From: an uncultured Oscillospiraceae bacterium
GTDB taxonomy: Bacteria; Bacillota; Clostridia; Oscillospirales; Oscillospiraceae
Assembly (NCBI GenBank): GCA_934589525.1
Contig: CAKTOB010000007.1
Span: 1 to 64,000 of the forward strand
Direction of reading: 5' to 3'
Length of the DNA stretch: 64,000 nucleotides
The notes below the pieces were generated by a model, which saw only the letters and a list, made by a program, of their open reading frames with translations, was not told the DNA's origin and made no database searches. Both the position numbers and the translations under genes were made by a program. Shown one piece after another: positions 43,426-52,965 of this stretch (position 1 is its first letter; each line of letters opens with the position of its first letter).

Positions 43426-44751
43426 TTGAAAAAGAAACAAATCATTGCGGGTCTCTTGGCGGCCGCTTCGCTGCTGTCCGGCTGTGGCTATCGCACGGTG
43501 GAAGACATGTATCAGATCCCCCGGCGGGCCCAGGAATATACGCTGCTGCAAAGCACCATTGAGCAGGCCATGGTGGGGCTGACCTTTGCCTCCCCCACCT
43601 ATGGCGACAATCAGCAGACGGTCCAAAGCGCGGACCTGGACGGGGACGGACGGCAGGAATACCTGGTTTTTGCCAAGGGAAAGTCCGAAAAGCCCCTAAA
43701 AATACTGATTTTCCACGAGACGGAGGATCAGCGCTATGTGCTGATGGAAATGATCCAGATGAACGGCGCCGCCTTTGAGCAGGTGGATTATGTGGATATT
43801 GACGGCAAGCCCGGCTGCGAGATCGTGGTGGGCCGCCGCCTGGGGGACCAGATGATGCGTATCGCCGCGGTATTTTCCTTTGCCGACGGCCAGAGCAATC
43901 AGCTGATCAATACCATTTACGCCAAATTCTACACCCCGGATATGGATTCCGACGGAAAGGCAGACCTGGTGGTGCTGCGGGAAGGGGATACGGAGGCCTC
44001 CTACGGCTCCGCCGTGGTCTATTCCTATGTAGACAGTGCCATGGTCCGCTCCAAGGAGGTGCGGCTGTCCCAGCGGGTGGACCAGATCAAGCGGACCAAG
44101 GTCAGCCGCCTGCAAAGCGGGGAACCGGCTCTGTACATTTCCAGCGTCTTTCATGACAGCGCCATCGTAACGGATGTTCTGACCTTTCAGAATGGTCGCC
44201 TGACCAATCTGAACAGCGGCGGCAAGCTCTCCTACAGCGTGGAGACCCTGCGGAATTATTACCTCTATATGGAAGATATTGATGATGACGGCATTATGGA
44301 AATGCCCAGTCTGATGGAAATCCGCCCGGCCCCCAATCAGGCCGATGCCAAGCCCCAGCAGCTGGTATACTGGTACGCCATCGATTCTGAAGGCTACGAG
44401 ATTCAAAAGGCCTTCACCTTCCACAATGTGGACGGGGGCTGGTATCTGCTGCTGAAAATGGATGCCCTGGCCGTGGAGCGTCTGGCGGTGGCCAAGGAAA
44501 GCGGCGGCTATACATTCTACCTATGGGACGAGACCGGCACTTCTGCCGTGGCTCTGTTCTCCATCTATTCCTTCACGGGAAAAGACCGAGAAAAATTAGC
44601 CACAGAGCAGAATCGATTCCCCATTTACAGCGGTGACAACGTGATTTTTGCCGGAAAACTGGAGGTGGGCTCCGGCGTCAACGGCATTACCCAGGAAAGC
44701 CTGATCGAGTCCTTCCGCTTGATCGGTACGGACTGGAAACAAGAAGGATAA
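43426..44751 (+). CDS. Lipoprotein with FG-GAP/VCBS-like Asp-rich repeats
   Basis: 441-residue predicted lipoprotein: lipobox LLSGC (Cys20), then repeats with calcium-type loops, DLDGDGRQEYLVFAKG, DIDGKPGCEIVVG, DSDGKADLVVLREGD and DIDDDGIMEMP, as in integrin-like beta propellers. It starts at TTG 43426 after GGGAG, the only start that gives a clean signal peptide. It lies just upstream of a two-component system and may sense something outside the cell. TATAAT at 43389-43394 is a likely -10 with a weak -35. Confidence 0.75.
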   Translation: MKKKQIIAGLLAAASLLSGCGYRTVEDMYQIPRRAQEYTLLQSTIEQAMVGLTFASPTYGDNQQTVQSADLDGDGRQEYLVFAKGKSEKPLKILIFHETEDQRYVLMEMIQMNGAAFEQVDYVDIDGKPGCEIVVGRRLGDQMMRIAAVFSFADGQSNQLINTIYAKFYTPDMDSDGKADLVVLREGDTEASYGSAVVYSYVDSAMVRSKEVRLSQRVDQIKRTKVSRLQSGEPALYISSVFHDSAIVTDVLTFQNGRLTNLNSGGKLSYSVETLRNYYLYMEDIDDDGIMEMPSLMEIRPAPNQADAKPQQLVYWYAIDSEGYEIQKAFTFHNVDGGWYLLLKMDALAVERLAVAKESGGYTFYLWDETGTSAVALFSIYSFTGKDREKLATEQNRFPIYSGDNVIFAGKLEVGSGVNGITQESLIESFRLIGTDWKQEG

Positions 44752-44763
44752 AAGAGGTAGCAT

Positions 44764-45450
44764 ATGAAAAAGGTTTTGATTTTGGAAGATGAAGAGAACA
44801 TCCGCAATTTCGTGGTGATCAATCTTCGCCGGGCCGGTTACGATGTGGTGGAAGCCGGTACGGGTCAGGCGGCCCTGGACCGTCTGGCGGAGAACCCGGA
44901 TATTGGTGTGGCGATTTTGGATATTATGCTGCCGGACATCGATGGATTTGAGGTTTGCCGCCGCATTCGGGCCACCAACAAGCAGATGGGCATCATCATG
45001 CTCACCGCCCGGACCCAGGAAATGGACAAGGTCACGGGCCTCATGACGGGAGCCGACGACTATGTGACCAAGCCCTTCTCCCCGGCGGAGCTTACCGCCC
45101 GTATTGACGCCCTCTACCGCCGCATCGGCGGGGACAGCGCCGCCAGCCCGGAGCTGCTGACCCAGGGCCCCTTCGTCATGAACACCCGGAACCACACCCT
45201 GGAAAAGAGCGGCAACCGCATTCGCCTGACCCAGGTGGAGTACGCCATTTTGAAGCTCTTTATGCAAAATCCCGGCAGAGCCCTTTCCCGGGAGGACATT
45301 CTTTCGGCGGTATGGGGCAAGGATTACGATGGAGAGCTGAAGATCGTGGACGTGAACATTCGCCGTCTGCGCATTAAAATCGAGGACGATACGGCCAATC
45401 CCACCTATATCACCACCGTTTGGGGTTTGGGCTATAAGTGGGGCGCGTAA
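44764..45450 (+). CDS. OmpR/PhoB-family response regulator
   Basis: 228-residue regulator. Receiver domain with phospho-acceptor Asp53 (ILDIMLPDIDGF), acidic pair EDEE near the start and Lys in VTKPFSPAEL. C-terminal winged helix ends GLGYKWGA. It ends directly before the GTG start of the kinase gene, so the two are cotranscribed. The target genes are unknown; the upstream lipoprotein is a natural candidate. Confidence 0.92.
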   Translation: MKKVLILEDEENIRNFVVINLRRAGYDVVEAGTGQAALDRLAENPDIGVAILDIMLPDIDGFEVCRRIRATNKQMGIIMLTARTQEMDKVTGLMTGADDYVTKPFSPAELTARIDALYRRIGGDSAASPELLTQGPFVMNTRNHTLEKSGNRIRLTQVEYAILKLFMQNPGRALSREDILSAVWGKDYDGELKIVDVNIRRLRIKIEDDTANPTYITTVWGLGYKWGA

Positions 45451-46881
45451 GTGAAAATTCCAATCACATTCAAAAAAATCGGAAATCTGCACAAGCGCTG
45501 GCTGACCAATATCACCGTGGTCATTACGGCGGTGGGCATGGTCTGCGTGGCGGCCATTACCGCCTCCTATGCCGCCTATTGCTACCGGAATATGGATGCG
45601 GACCTGCAAAACCGGGCCCGCAGCACCACGGAGTTTTTCAAAGAATACATGGGGCAGGATTATGATTCCTTCTATCAGTCCTGCATCACCTATGCTGAGA
45701 CCTTTGAAAAAGGGGAAAAGCTGGAGCTGCAGTTTATTGACCAGTGGGGGAAAATCGTGGCTTCCTCCTACGGCAGCTGGGCGGCGGTGTCCCCCAGAAC
45801 GCCGGAAATTCAGGAGGCCATTTCCACCCGCTCCATCCGGCCCTTTGTGGGCAAGGACCCGGATACCGGGGAGCGGATCATGGCGGTCAGCAGCCCCATG
45901 ATCTACAGCAACGGCCAGGTGATCGGTGTGCTGCGGTTCGTGACCTCCACGGCGGTGATGGACAGCCAGATCGTGGGCATTGCCTTTGTGAGCCTGGGGG
46001 TCCTGGCGGCGGCTCTGGCAATTGTGCTGCTGACAAGCTCTCTTTTCATCCGCTCTGTCATGACCCCGGTGGAGCAGATCACCGAGAAGGCACGGCGCAT
46101 CGCCAACGGCAGCTACGGTGCCCAGATCAAAACAAAATACAATGACGAAATTGCGGACCTGGCGGAGACCATCAATGAAATGTCCGTCAAAATCAGCCAG
46201 AATGAGAAAATGCAGGCAGAGTTCATTTCTCAGCTGTCTCATGAGCTGCGGACCCCTCTGACCGTGATCAACGGCTGGAGCGAGACCCTGCTGGCAGACG
46301 AAAGCCTGGACGCAGATACGGCCCAGGGCCTGAAAATCATTTCCTCCGAGGCCAAACGCCTGACGGAAATGGTTATGGAGCTGCTGGACTTTACAAGACT
46401 ACAGGATGGCCGCATGACCCTGACCATGGAGCAGGCGGACATTCGAAGCGAATTTGAGGATACCGTCTTTATGTACGGTAGCCGTCTGGCCCAGGACGGC
46501 ATTACTCTGGATTACCTGGATAATGACGAGGACATTCCCGAAATTTCCTGTGACCCCAAGCGTCTGCGGCAGGTGTTTTTGAACATCCTGGACAATGCCG
46601 CCAAGCACGGCAAGGACGGCAAGCGTATTGAAACCAGCATTTCCTATGAAAATGACCAGGTCGTGATCCGCATCCGGGACTTTGGCCCGGGCATTCCGGA
46701 GGATGAGCTGCCGCTGGTGAAAAAGAAATTCTATAAGGGCAGCTCCAAGGCCAGGGGCACCGGCATCGGTCTGGCGGTCTGTGACGAGATCGTCCAGCTC
46801 CACGGCGGCACCCTGACCCTGGAAAATGCGGAGGGCGGCGGCACCCTGGTGACCATTGCGCTGCCTGCCTCCCAGGAGTGA
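45451..46881 (+). CDS. Membrane sensor histidine kinase
   Basis: 476-residue kinase. Two spans (about residues 22-48 and 173-196) flank an extracytoplasmic sensor domain, then HAMP, HisKA with His264 (SQLSHELRTPL), and a HATPase_c domain with NILDNAAKHG, DFGPGIPED and GTGIGLAVCDEI. Partner of the preceding response regulator. GTG start at 45451 directly after the TAA. Confidence 0.92.
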   Translation: MKIPITFKKIGNLHKRWLTNITVVITAVGMVCVAAITASYAAYCYRNMDADLQNRARSTTEFFKEYMGQDYDSFYQSCITYAETFEKGEKLELQFIDQWGKIVASSYGSWAAVSPRTPEIQEAISTRSIRPFVGKDPDTGERIMAVSSPMIYSNGQVIGVLRFVTSTAVMDSQIVGIAFVSLGVLAAALAIVLLTSSLFIRSVMTPVEQITEKARRIANGSYGAQIKTKYNDEIADLAETINEMSVKISQNEKMQAEFISQLSHELRTPLTVINGWSETLLADESLDADTAQGLKIISSEAKRLTEMVMELLDFTRLQDGRMTLTMEQADIRSEFEDTVFMYGSRLAQDGITLDYLDNDEDIPEISCDPKRLRQVFLNILDNAAKHGKDGKRIETSISYENDQVVIRIRDFGPGIPEDELPLVKKKFYKGSSKARGTGIGLAVCDEIVQLHGGTLTLENAEGGGTLVTIALPASQE

Positions 46882-46893
46882 GAAAGGAACCAC

Positions 46894-47889
46894 ATGAATC
46901 GATCCAAAGATACAAAAGAACAATTCAAGACCTCTATCGGCGGTCAGGCGCTGATCGAGGGCATTCTGATGCGGGGCCCAGAAAAGGATGCGGTGGTCAT
47001 CCGGGGCGCGGAGGGCCTGACCCTGGAGGTCACGCCCCGAAAGCTTAATCCCAAGGGTTCCCCTAAAAACCTACCCTTTATCCGGGGCGTGTTCAATTTC
47101 TTTGATGCCCAGGTGGTGGGGGTGAAAGCCCTGATGCACTCGGCAGACCTGGTCCCAGAGGAAGCCCAGGAGGAGCCCAGCAAGTTTGATTTGTGGCTGG
47201 AAAAAAAGCTGGGGGGCGAAAAATTCCAGAAAGCCCTGGTGGGCCTGGCAGTGGCCATGGGCCTGGGGCTGTCAATCCTGCTGTTTTTCCTGCTGCCCAT
47301 GACCATTGCCTCCTTCTTTGACCGGTGGATCACAAGCAATCTGGGCCTGAACCTGCTGGAGGGCCTGATCCGCATGATCATTTTCCTGTGCTATATGGTC
47401 TTGATTTCCAGAATGAAGGAAATGAAGCGGGTGTTCTCCTACCATGGGGCAGAGCATAAGACCATTCGCTGCTACGAGTGCGGCCTGCCCTTGACGGTAG
47501 AAAACGTCCGAGCGCAAACCAGATTCCATCCCCGCTGCGGTACCAGCTTCCTGCTGGTGGTCATGGTGATCTCCATCCTGATTTTCTCCGTGGCCTCTTC
47601 GCTGCTGCTGTCCCTGGCCCCGGGGCTGGCTGCCATGCGGGGGAGCTTCCTGTATAGGCTTCTGATGATCCTCTTTAAGCTGCTGCTGCTGCCGCTGGTG
47701 GTCAGCATTACCTATGAGCTCAACCGCTGGGCAGGCCGCCATGACAATGGCTTTACAAGAGTTCTGACCGCCCCCGGCATGTATTTGCAGCACTTTACCA
47801 CCAACGAGCCGGATGACTCCATGATTGAGGTGGGCATTGCCGCGGTTCAGGCCGTGCTGCCGGAAAAAGAGGGGGAAGACCGGTGGTGA
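46894..47889 (+). CDS. DUF1385 membrane protein
   Basis: 331-residue protein with GGQALIEGILMRGP near the N-terminus and YHGAEHKTIRCYE in the middle, the two DUF1385 hallmarks. About four to five spans; HGAEH and paired Cys (CYECG, RCGTS) could bind metal. Function unknown, though in Firmicutes it is frequently next to prmC as here. The end overlaps prmC by seven bases. Confidence 0.88.
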   Translation: MNRSKDTKEQFKTSIGGQALIEGILMRGPEKDAVVIRGAEGLTLEVTPRKLNPKGSPKNLPFIRGVFNFFDAQVVGVKALMHSADLVPEEAQEEPSKFDLWLEKKLGGEKFQKALVGLAVAMGLGLSILLFFLLPMTIASFFDRWITSNLGLNLLEGLIRMIIFLCYMVLISRMKEMKRVFSYHGAEHKTIRCYECGLPLTVENVRAQTRFHPRCGTSFLLVVMVISILIFSVASSLLLSLAPGLAAMRGSFLYRLLMILFKLLLLPLVVSITYELNRWAGRHDNGFTRVLTAPGMYLQHFTTNEPDDSMIEVGIAAVQAVLPEKEGEDRW

Positions 47890-48755
47890 CTTACGGAGAA
47901 CTGTATTTGCAGACCCGGGCCTGCCTTCTGACCACGGAGCCCCCGGAGTCCGCCGGGCCCATGGCAAGAGATCTGGTCAGCACCCTGTCCGGCATGACCC
48001 AGGAGTCCTTTCTGGCGGAAAAAAACAGCCCGGTCAGTGCCGAAATCTGCCTGCGGGTAGATCAGGCCCTGACCAGGCTCCGGCAGGGAGAGCCCCTGCC
48101 CTATGTGCTGGGGGAGTGGAATTTTTACGGCCTGCCACTGTATGTGGGCCCCCAGGTGCTGATTCCCCGGGACGATACCTGCGCCCTGGCAGAGCTTGCC
48201 ATTCACAGGGCCCTGTTTTTAGACCAGGACCCCCGGATCCTGGATCTGTGCTGCGGCTCCGGCTGCATTGGTCTGGCCATTGCCAGCCGGTTAAAGGATG
48301 CCCGGGTGACTCTGGGAGACCTTTCTCAGGATGCCCTTTCCGTTGCCCGGAAAAACATCCAGCGCAACCACATGGGCGGCAGAGTCAGCTGTGTCCAGCT
48401 GGATGCCATGGAAGCGCCTCCGGCCTTTTTGGGAAAGTTTGACATGATCGTGTCCAATCCACCCTATGTTACCGCCGGGGAAATGGAGGAGCTTCCCAAA
48501 AGCGTGAAGGATTATGAGCCCCACATGGCGCTTTACGGCGGCCCCGACGGCCTGGATTTTTACCGCTCTATTACGGATAACTACCGCTCCGTTCTGAAAC
48601 CCGGAGGCTTTTTGTGCTATGAATTCGGCATGGGCCAGGGGGATGCGGTATGCGCCATTTTAGAAGAGAAGGGCTTTACGGTCCTGGAACGAACCCGGGA
48701 TTATAATGACAGAGAACGCGCCGTGCTGGCTCAGTACGGCAGGAAGGAACGATAA
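47883..48755 (+). CDS. prmC: Peptide chain release factor N5-glutamine methyltransferase
   Basis: 290-residue PrmC/HemK. The N-terminal helical domain is followed by [15 protein letters not shown] (SAM motif I) and the catalytic NPPY (SNPPYVT). It methylates the GGQ glutamine of release factors. GTG start overlapping the DUF1385 gene; a second GTG follows directly and may also serve. Confidence 0.94.
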   Translation: MVTYGELYLQTRACLLTTEPPESAGPMARDLVSTLSGMTQESFLAEKNSPVSAEICLRVDQALTRLRQGEPLPYVLGEWNFYGLPLYVGPQVLIPRDDTCALAELAIHRALFLDQDPRILDLCCGSGCIGLAIASRLKDARVTLGDLSQDALSVARKNIQRNHMGGRVSCVQLDAMEAPPAFLGKFDMIVSNPPYVTAGEMEELPKSVKDYEPHMALYGGPDGLDFYRSITDNYRSVLKPGGFLCYEFGMGQGDAVCAILEEKGFTVLERTRDYNDRERAVLAQYGRKER

Positions 48756-48757
48756 AT

Positions 48758-49864
48758 ATGGCAACAAAAAAGACTCCCTATGAGGCACCGGCTCCTGCAT
48801 CCGATAAGAAAAAGGCATTGCAGACCGCCCTGTCCCAGCTGGACAAGACCTTCGGAAAGGGCACCGTCATGCGCCTGGGCGACCGCCCGGAAATGAACGT
48901 GGAGGCCATCCCCACCGGCTCTCTGGCGCTGGATGCCGCCCTGGGCATCGGCGGCGTGCCCAAGGGCAGAATCATTGAGATCTACGGCCCGGAATCCTCC
49001 GGTAAGACCACTCTGGCCCTGCACATTCTGGCGGAAGCCCAGAAGCGGGGCGGGGAAGTGGCCTTCGTGGACGCCGAGCACGCCCTGGACCCGGTTTACG
49101 CCGCTGCCCTGGGTGTGGATATTGACAATCTGCTGGTCTCCCAGCCGGATACCGGCGAGCAGGCCTTGGAAATCACCGATGCCCTGGTCCGTTCCGGCGC
49201 GGTGGACGCGGTGGTGGTGGACTCCGTGGCAGCTCTTGTTCCCAAGCAGGAGATCGAGGGCGAAATGGGCGATACCTTTGTGGGCCTCCAGGCCCGGCTC
49301 ATGTCCCAGGCCCTGCGGAAACTGGCGGGCACCATCAACAAGACCAACTGTGTGGTCATCTTCATCAACCAGCTGCGTATGAAGATCGGTGTCATGTACG
49401 GAAACCCCGAAACCACCACCGGCGGCAATGCCCTCAAGTTCTACGCTTCCGTCCGTCTGGATGTGCGCCGCATTGAGGCCATTAAAGAGGGCGGCAACGT
49501 CATCGGCAACAAGACCCGGGTCAAGGTGGTCAAAAACAAGGTGGCACCTCCTTTCAAGGAAGCGGTCTTTGATATTATGTACGGTCAGGGCATTTCCAAG
49601 TGGAGCGAGCTCATTGACTTGGCGGTCCAGATGGAGATCATCCAGAAGAGCGGCAGCTGGTTCAGCATGGGCGACGAGCGCATCGGCCAGGGCAAGGACA
49701 GCGTGAAGGCCTTCCTGCAGGAGCGGCCGGAGCTTGCCGAGCAGGTGGAGGCAGAGGTTCGGGAGAATCTCTGGAAGCTTACCGGCGGCGCTCCCAAGGC
49801 TCCCGCCAAGGCGGCGGAGAAGCCCATTGCCGTAAGCGCCGATGATTTCAGCGATGAGGATTGA
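48758..49864 (+). CDS. recA: Recombinase RecA
   Basis: 368-residue RecA. Walker [10 protein letters not shown] (residues 77-85), [30 protein letters not shown], and the [11 protein letters not shown] segment. It catalyses strand exchange and activates LexA cleavage. Two bases after prmC; I see no clear LexA box immediately upstream, so SOS control may act on a promoter further up. Overlaps recX. Confidence 0.98.
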   Translation: MATKKTPYEAPAPASDKKKALQTALSQLDKTFGKGTVMRLGDRPEMNVEAIPTGSLALDAALGIGGVPKGRIIEIYGPESSGKTTLALHILAEAQKRGGEVAFVDAEHALDPVYAAALGVDIDNLLVSQPDTGEQALEITDALVRSGAVDAVVVDSVAALVPKQEIEGEMGDTFVGLQARLMSQALRKLAGTINKTNCVVIFINQLRMKIGVMYGNPETTTGGNALKFYASVRLDVRRIEAIKEGGNVIGNKTRVKVVKNKVAPPFKEAVFDIMYGQGISKWSELIDLAVQMEIIQKSGSWFSMGDERIGQGKDSVKAFLQERPELAEQVEAEVRENLWKLTGGAPKAPAKAAEKPIAVSADDFSDED

Positions 49865-50483
49865 GTTTCTAAAAACGTCACCGGACCGTTCCGGCCGGTA
49901 TACTCTGCGCTTTGACGACGGCTCTACCCTGCGGCTCTACCGGCAGACCATTGAGGACTTCTGTCTGTACACGGGGCTGGAGCTGTCCCAGGAGCGATAT
50001 GACAGCCTTTTAAAGGCGGCATCGGAAATGTCCGCCAAAATGCGGGCGGTGCGGATCGTCTCTGCCACCAATGTTTCCAAACGGGACTTGGAAAGCAGAC
50101 TGATCCAAAAAGGGGAGGACCCGGGCTGCGCCAAGCAGGCCGTGGGCTGGCTCTCCGAAATGCACCTGCTGGATGACCGCTCTACCGCTGAGACGGTGGT
50201 GCGCTCCTGTATTGCCAAGGGTTACGGCAGGAACAGGGCCAAACAGGTCCTTTATGAAAAACGGATCCCCCGGGAGCTTTGGGAAGAGGCCCTGGAGGAT
50301 TATCCGGATCAGTCGGAGAAAATCCAGGATTTTCTCCGGGCGAGACTGGGGCAGAACCCGGATGCCAAGCAGCAAAAGCGGGCCATTGATGCCCTGCTGC
50401 GACGGGGCCACAGCTACGGTGCCATACGGCAGGCCCTGAACGAACTTTCCCTAGATACAGATGATTTCCCGGAGGATGGATAA
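49854..50483 (+). CDS. recX: Regulatory protein RecX
   Basis: About 209-residue all-helical Rec[14 protein letters not shown], then [28 protein letters not shown], and a third helical repeat with [13 protein letters not shown]. It inhibits RecA filaments. Two ATGs (49842, 49854) lie inside the recA 3' end; I prefer the second because it gives the usual MRIEFL start. The last base of the stop overlaps rimO. Confidence 0.92.
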   Translation: MRIEFLKTSPDRSGRYTLRFDDGSTLRLYRQTIEDFCLYTGLELSQERYDSLLKAASEMSAKMRAVRIVSATNVSKRDLESRLIQKGEDPGCAKQAVGWLSEMHLLDDRSTAETVVRSCIAKGYGRNRAKQVLYEKRIPRELWEEALEDYPDQSEKIQDFLRARLGQNPDAKQQKRAIDALLRRGHSYGAIRQALNELSLDTDDFPEDG

Positions 50484-51811
50484 TGGCAAATATTGGTTTT
50501 ATTTCCCTTGGCTGTGCCAAGAATCAGGTGGACTGTGAGCGAATGATGTTCCGTGTTCAGGAAGCCGGACATACGGTAAAAGCGGACATCGTCGGCAGCG
50601 ACGTGGTGGTCATCAACACCTGCGGATTTATCGACTCCGCAAAAAGCGAGGCCATTGATTACATTTTGCAGACCGCTGCTCTGAAAGCAGAGGGCCAGGT
50701 GGGAAAGATTTTGGTCACCGGCTGCCTGTCCCAGCGTTATCAGGGGGATATTTTGCAGGAGATGCCGGAGGTAGACGGCATTCTGGGCACCGGCAGCTAC
50801 ACCAAGATCGTTCCTGCCATTGAGCAGCTGCTCTCCGGCCATACCGTGGTGGACTTTGGCTCCATCGATGCCCCGGAGGAGGAAGTGGGCCGAATCGTCA
50901 CCACCCCGGAACACTATTCCTTTATTAAAATCGCCGAGGGCTGCAACAATCGCTGCGCTTTCTGCATCATTCCTTATCTGCGGGGCAAGTACCGCAGCCG
51001 CCAGCTGGACGATGTGCTCTACGAAGCCCGGGTCCTGGCCGCCAACGGCACCAAGGAGCTGATCGTGGTAGCCCAGGATACCAGCCGCTACGGCACGGAC
51101 TTCCCGGAGCACAAGCGGCTGCTGCCGGAGCTGCTGCGGGAGCTGTGTAAAATCGACGGCCTGCACTGGATCCGCGTCCACTATGTTTACCCCGATGAAA
51201 TTGACGATGAACTGATCGAGGTTCTGGCCTCGGAGCCTAAAATCGTCAAGTACCTGGATATTCCCATTCAGCACTGCAATGATAAGATTCTGGGAACCAT
51301 GCATCGCCGGGGGGACAAAAAGCTGATTATTGACCTCTTTGCGGAGCTCCGCCGCCGGATCCCCGGCCTGGTGATCCGCACGAGCCTGATTGCCGGGCTC
51401 CCCGGGGAAGGGGAAGAGGAGTTCCAGGAGCTGTGCCAGTTCCTGCGGGAGCAGAAGCTGGAACGGGTGGGTGCCTTTGTGTTCTCTCCGGAGGAGGGGA
51501 CCCCCGCCGCTAAAATGGGACACGTGGACGAGGATGTGGCCCGGGAGCGGGCGGAGACCCTGGAAATGATCCAGTCTCAAATCATGGATGAATACAACGC
51601 CTCCATGATCGGCAAGACCCTGGAGGTCTTGGTGGACGGCTACGATGAAGAGCAGGAGCAGTTCTACGGCCGGACCTATGCCGACTCCCCGGATATTGAC
51701 GGGCGCGTCTGGATCGCCTCCGAAGAACCCCTGCGGGAGGGCATGTTCGTAAATGTGACCATTGACGGCTGCGTTGATGGGGATTTGGCAGGCTTTGTAG
51801 TGGAGGAATAA
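50483..51811 (+). CDS. rimO: Ribosomal protein S12 methylthiotransferase RimO
   Basis: 442-residue radical SAM enzyme. The N-terminal UPF0004 domain carries the auxiliary cluster (ISLGCAKNQVDCE). The radical SAM CxxxCxxC is Cys154, Cys158, Cys161 (GCNNRCAFC). A C-terminal TRAM domain follows. LGCAKNxVD and the context distinguish it from MiaB. It adds a methylthio group to an S12 Asp. Confidence 0.94.
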   Translation: MANIGFISLGCAKNQVDCERMMFRVQEAGHTVKADIVGSDVVVINTCGFIDSAKSEAIDYILQTAALKAEGQVGKILVTGCLSQRYQGDILQEMPEVDGILGTGSYTKIVPAIEQLLSGHTVVDFGSIDAPEEEVGRIVTTPEHYSFIKIAEGCNNRCAFCIIPYLRGKYRSRQLDDVLYEARVLAANGTKELIVVAQDTSRYGTDFPEHKRLLPELLRELCKIDGLHWIRVHYVYPDEIDDELIEVLASEPKIVKYLDIPIQHCNDKILGTMHRRGDKKLIIDLFAELRRRIPGLVIRTSLIAGLPGEGEEEFQELCQFLREQKLERVGAFVFSPEEGTPAAKMGHVDEDVARERAETLEMIQSQIMDEYNASMIGKTLEVLVDGYDEEQEQFYGRTYADSPDIDGRVWIASEEPLREGMFVNVTIDGCVDGDLAGFVVEE

Positions 51812-51813
51812 AA

Positions 51814-52344
51814 ATGACAACTGCAAGTAAAATCACCCTGGTTCGGGTATTTCTCATTCCGGTGATGATGGTCACGCTGTACTTAAGCGGCGGGCAAAGC
51901 GGGACCTGGATGTGGGTCTCCCTGGGGATTTTTGTGGTAGGCAGTCTCAGCGACTATATAGACGGCCAGATCGCCCGCCGGTGCAATCAGGTCACGGACT
52001 TTGGCAAATTCTTAGACCCCTTGGCAGATAAGCTTCTGACCATTGCGGTCATGACCGTGTTCTGCCAGTGGGGCCGGTTCCCCGCCTGGGCGCTGATGAT
52101 CGTTCTCACCCGGGAGTTTGCCGTTACGGGTCTGCGCCTGGTGGCAGCCCCCAAGGGCCGTGTCATTGCCGCCGCCTGGAGTGGAAAGGTGAAAACCGCC
52201 AGCACCATGGTGGGCCTGATCCTTTGGATGATGCTGCCCGAAAACACCGTCGTGGGCCTCATCGTCTCCGCCGTCATTGTGCTGACCACGGTTTACTCCG
52301 GCGTAGAGTATTTTATCAAGAATTGGAGCTGCCTCTGGGATTGA
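51814..52344 (+). CDS. pgsA: CDP-diacylglycerol-glycerol-3-phosphate 3-phosphatidyltransferase
   Basis: 176-residue membrane enzyme with the CDP-alcohol phosphotransferase motif, here DYIDGQIARRCNQVTDFGKFLDPLADK (D-x2-DG-x2-AR-x8-G-x3-D-x3-D). It makes phosphatidylglycerol phosphate. Two bases after rimO and followed by a terminator, so it ends the long operon. Confidence 0.93.
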   Translation: MTTASKITLVRVFLIPVMMVTLYLSGGQSGTWMWVSLGIFVVGSLSDYIDGQIARRCNQVTDFGKFLDPLADKLLTIAVMTVFCQWGRFPAWALMIVLTREFAVTGLRLVAAPKGRVIAAAWSGKVKTASTMVGLILWMMLPENTVVGLIVSAVIVLTTVYSGVEYFIKNWSCLWD

Positions 52345-52373
52345 TGCTTCCCAAGGCGCAACACCTATCAGAA

Positions 52374-52416
52374 CCTGCCCCTTTCCGGTAAATCCAAAGG
52401 CGGCAGGTCCTTTTTT
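52374..52416 (+). terminator. Terminator after pgsA
   Basis: CCTGCC / GGCAGG outer stem and CCTTT / AAAGG inner stem, then TCC and six Ts. Confidence 0.88.
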
Positions 52417-52424
52417 ACTTTTGG

Positions 52425-52453
52425 TGAAACAAATCCCGTTGCACAGTCGTATC
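52425..52453 (+). promoter_or_regulatory. ECF-type promoter before the sigma factor gene
   Basis: TGAAAC (52425-52430), a 17-base spacer, CGTATC (52448-52453). This is the pattern used by ECF sigma factors of the SigW/SigX/SigV kind and contains no TTGACA/TATAAT. It suggests the sigma factor transcribes its own gene. Confidence 0.7.
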
Positions 52454-52476
52454 CATAGTGAAAGGAGGTGGGGACC

Positions 52477-52965
52477 ATGACTTCTTTGTTGCGTACGGAC
52501 AGAGAAATCACGGAAATCTACGGAAGAAATGTGGATACGGTCTACCGTGTCTGTTATTCCTTTATGAGGAACAAGCCCGAGGCGGAGGATATGACCCAGG
52601 AGACCTTCCTGCGGCTGATCGCCTCCGGGAAAGCCTTTGAAAACAAACGGCATGAAAAAGCCTGGCTCATCGTTACGGCTTCCAATCTCTGTAAAGACCA
52701 GCTCAAACGTTTTTACAGACATGAGGAGGACTTGGAGCAGCACACAGAGCTGGCGGCAGAAACGCCCCTGGGAGAAAATCCGGTGTTGGAGGCCATTCTC
52801 CGGCTGCCCATGGATTACAAAACGGTGGTATACCTCTATTACTACGAGGGCTATACCACCGGGGAAATCGCAAAAGCCCTTCATTGCCCCCAGCCCACGG
52901 TCCGAACCCGGCTTGCCCGTGCCAGAAAACAACTGAAACTCATGTTAGGCGGTGATTTGGAATGA
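52477..52965 (+). CDS. ECF sigma-70 family RNA polymerase sigma factor
   Basis: 162-residue sigma factor with region 2 (RVCYSFMRNKPEAEDMTQETFLRLI) and region 4 (LPMDYKTVVYLYYYEGYTTGEIAKALHCPQPTVRTRLARARKQL). It lacks regions 1 and 3, as ECF sigmas do. ATG at 52477 after AAAGGAGG. The ATGA overlap with the next gene suggests coupled synthesis of sigma and its membrane partner. Confidence 0.9.
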   Translation: MTSLLRTDREITEIYGRNVDTVYRVCYSFMRNKPEAEDMTQETFLRLIASGKAFENKRHEKAWLIVTASNLCKDQLKRFYRHEEDLEQHTELAAETPLGENPVLEAILRLPMDYKTVVYLYYYEGYTTGEIAKALHCPQPTVRTRLARARKQLKLMLGGDLE

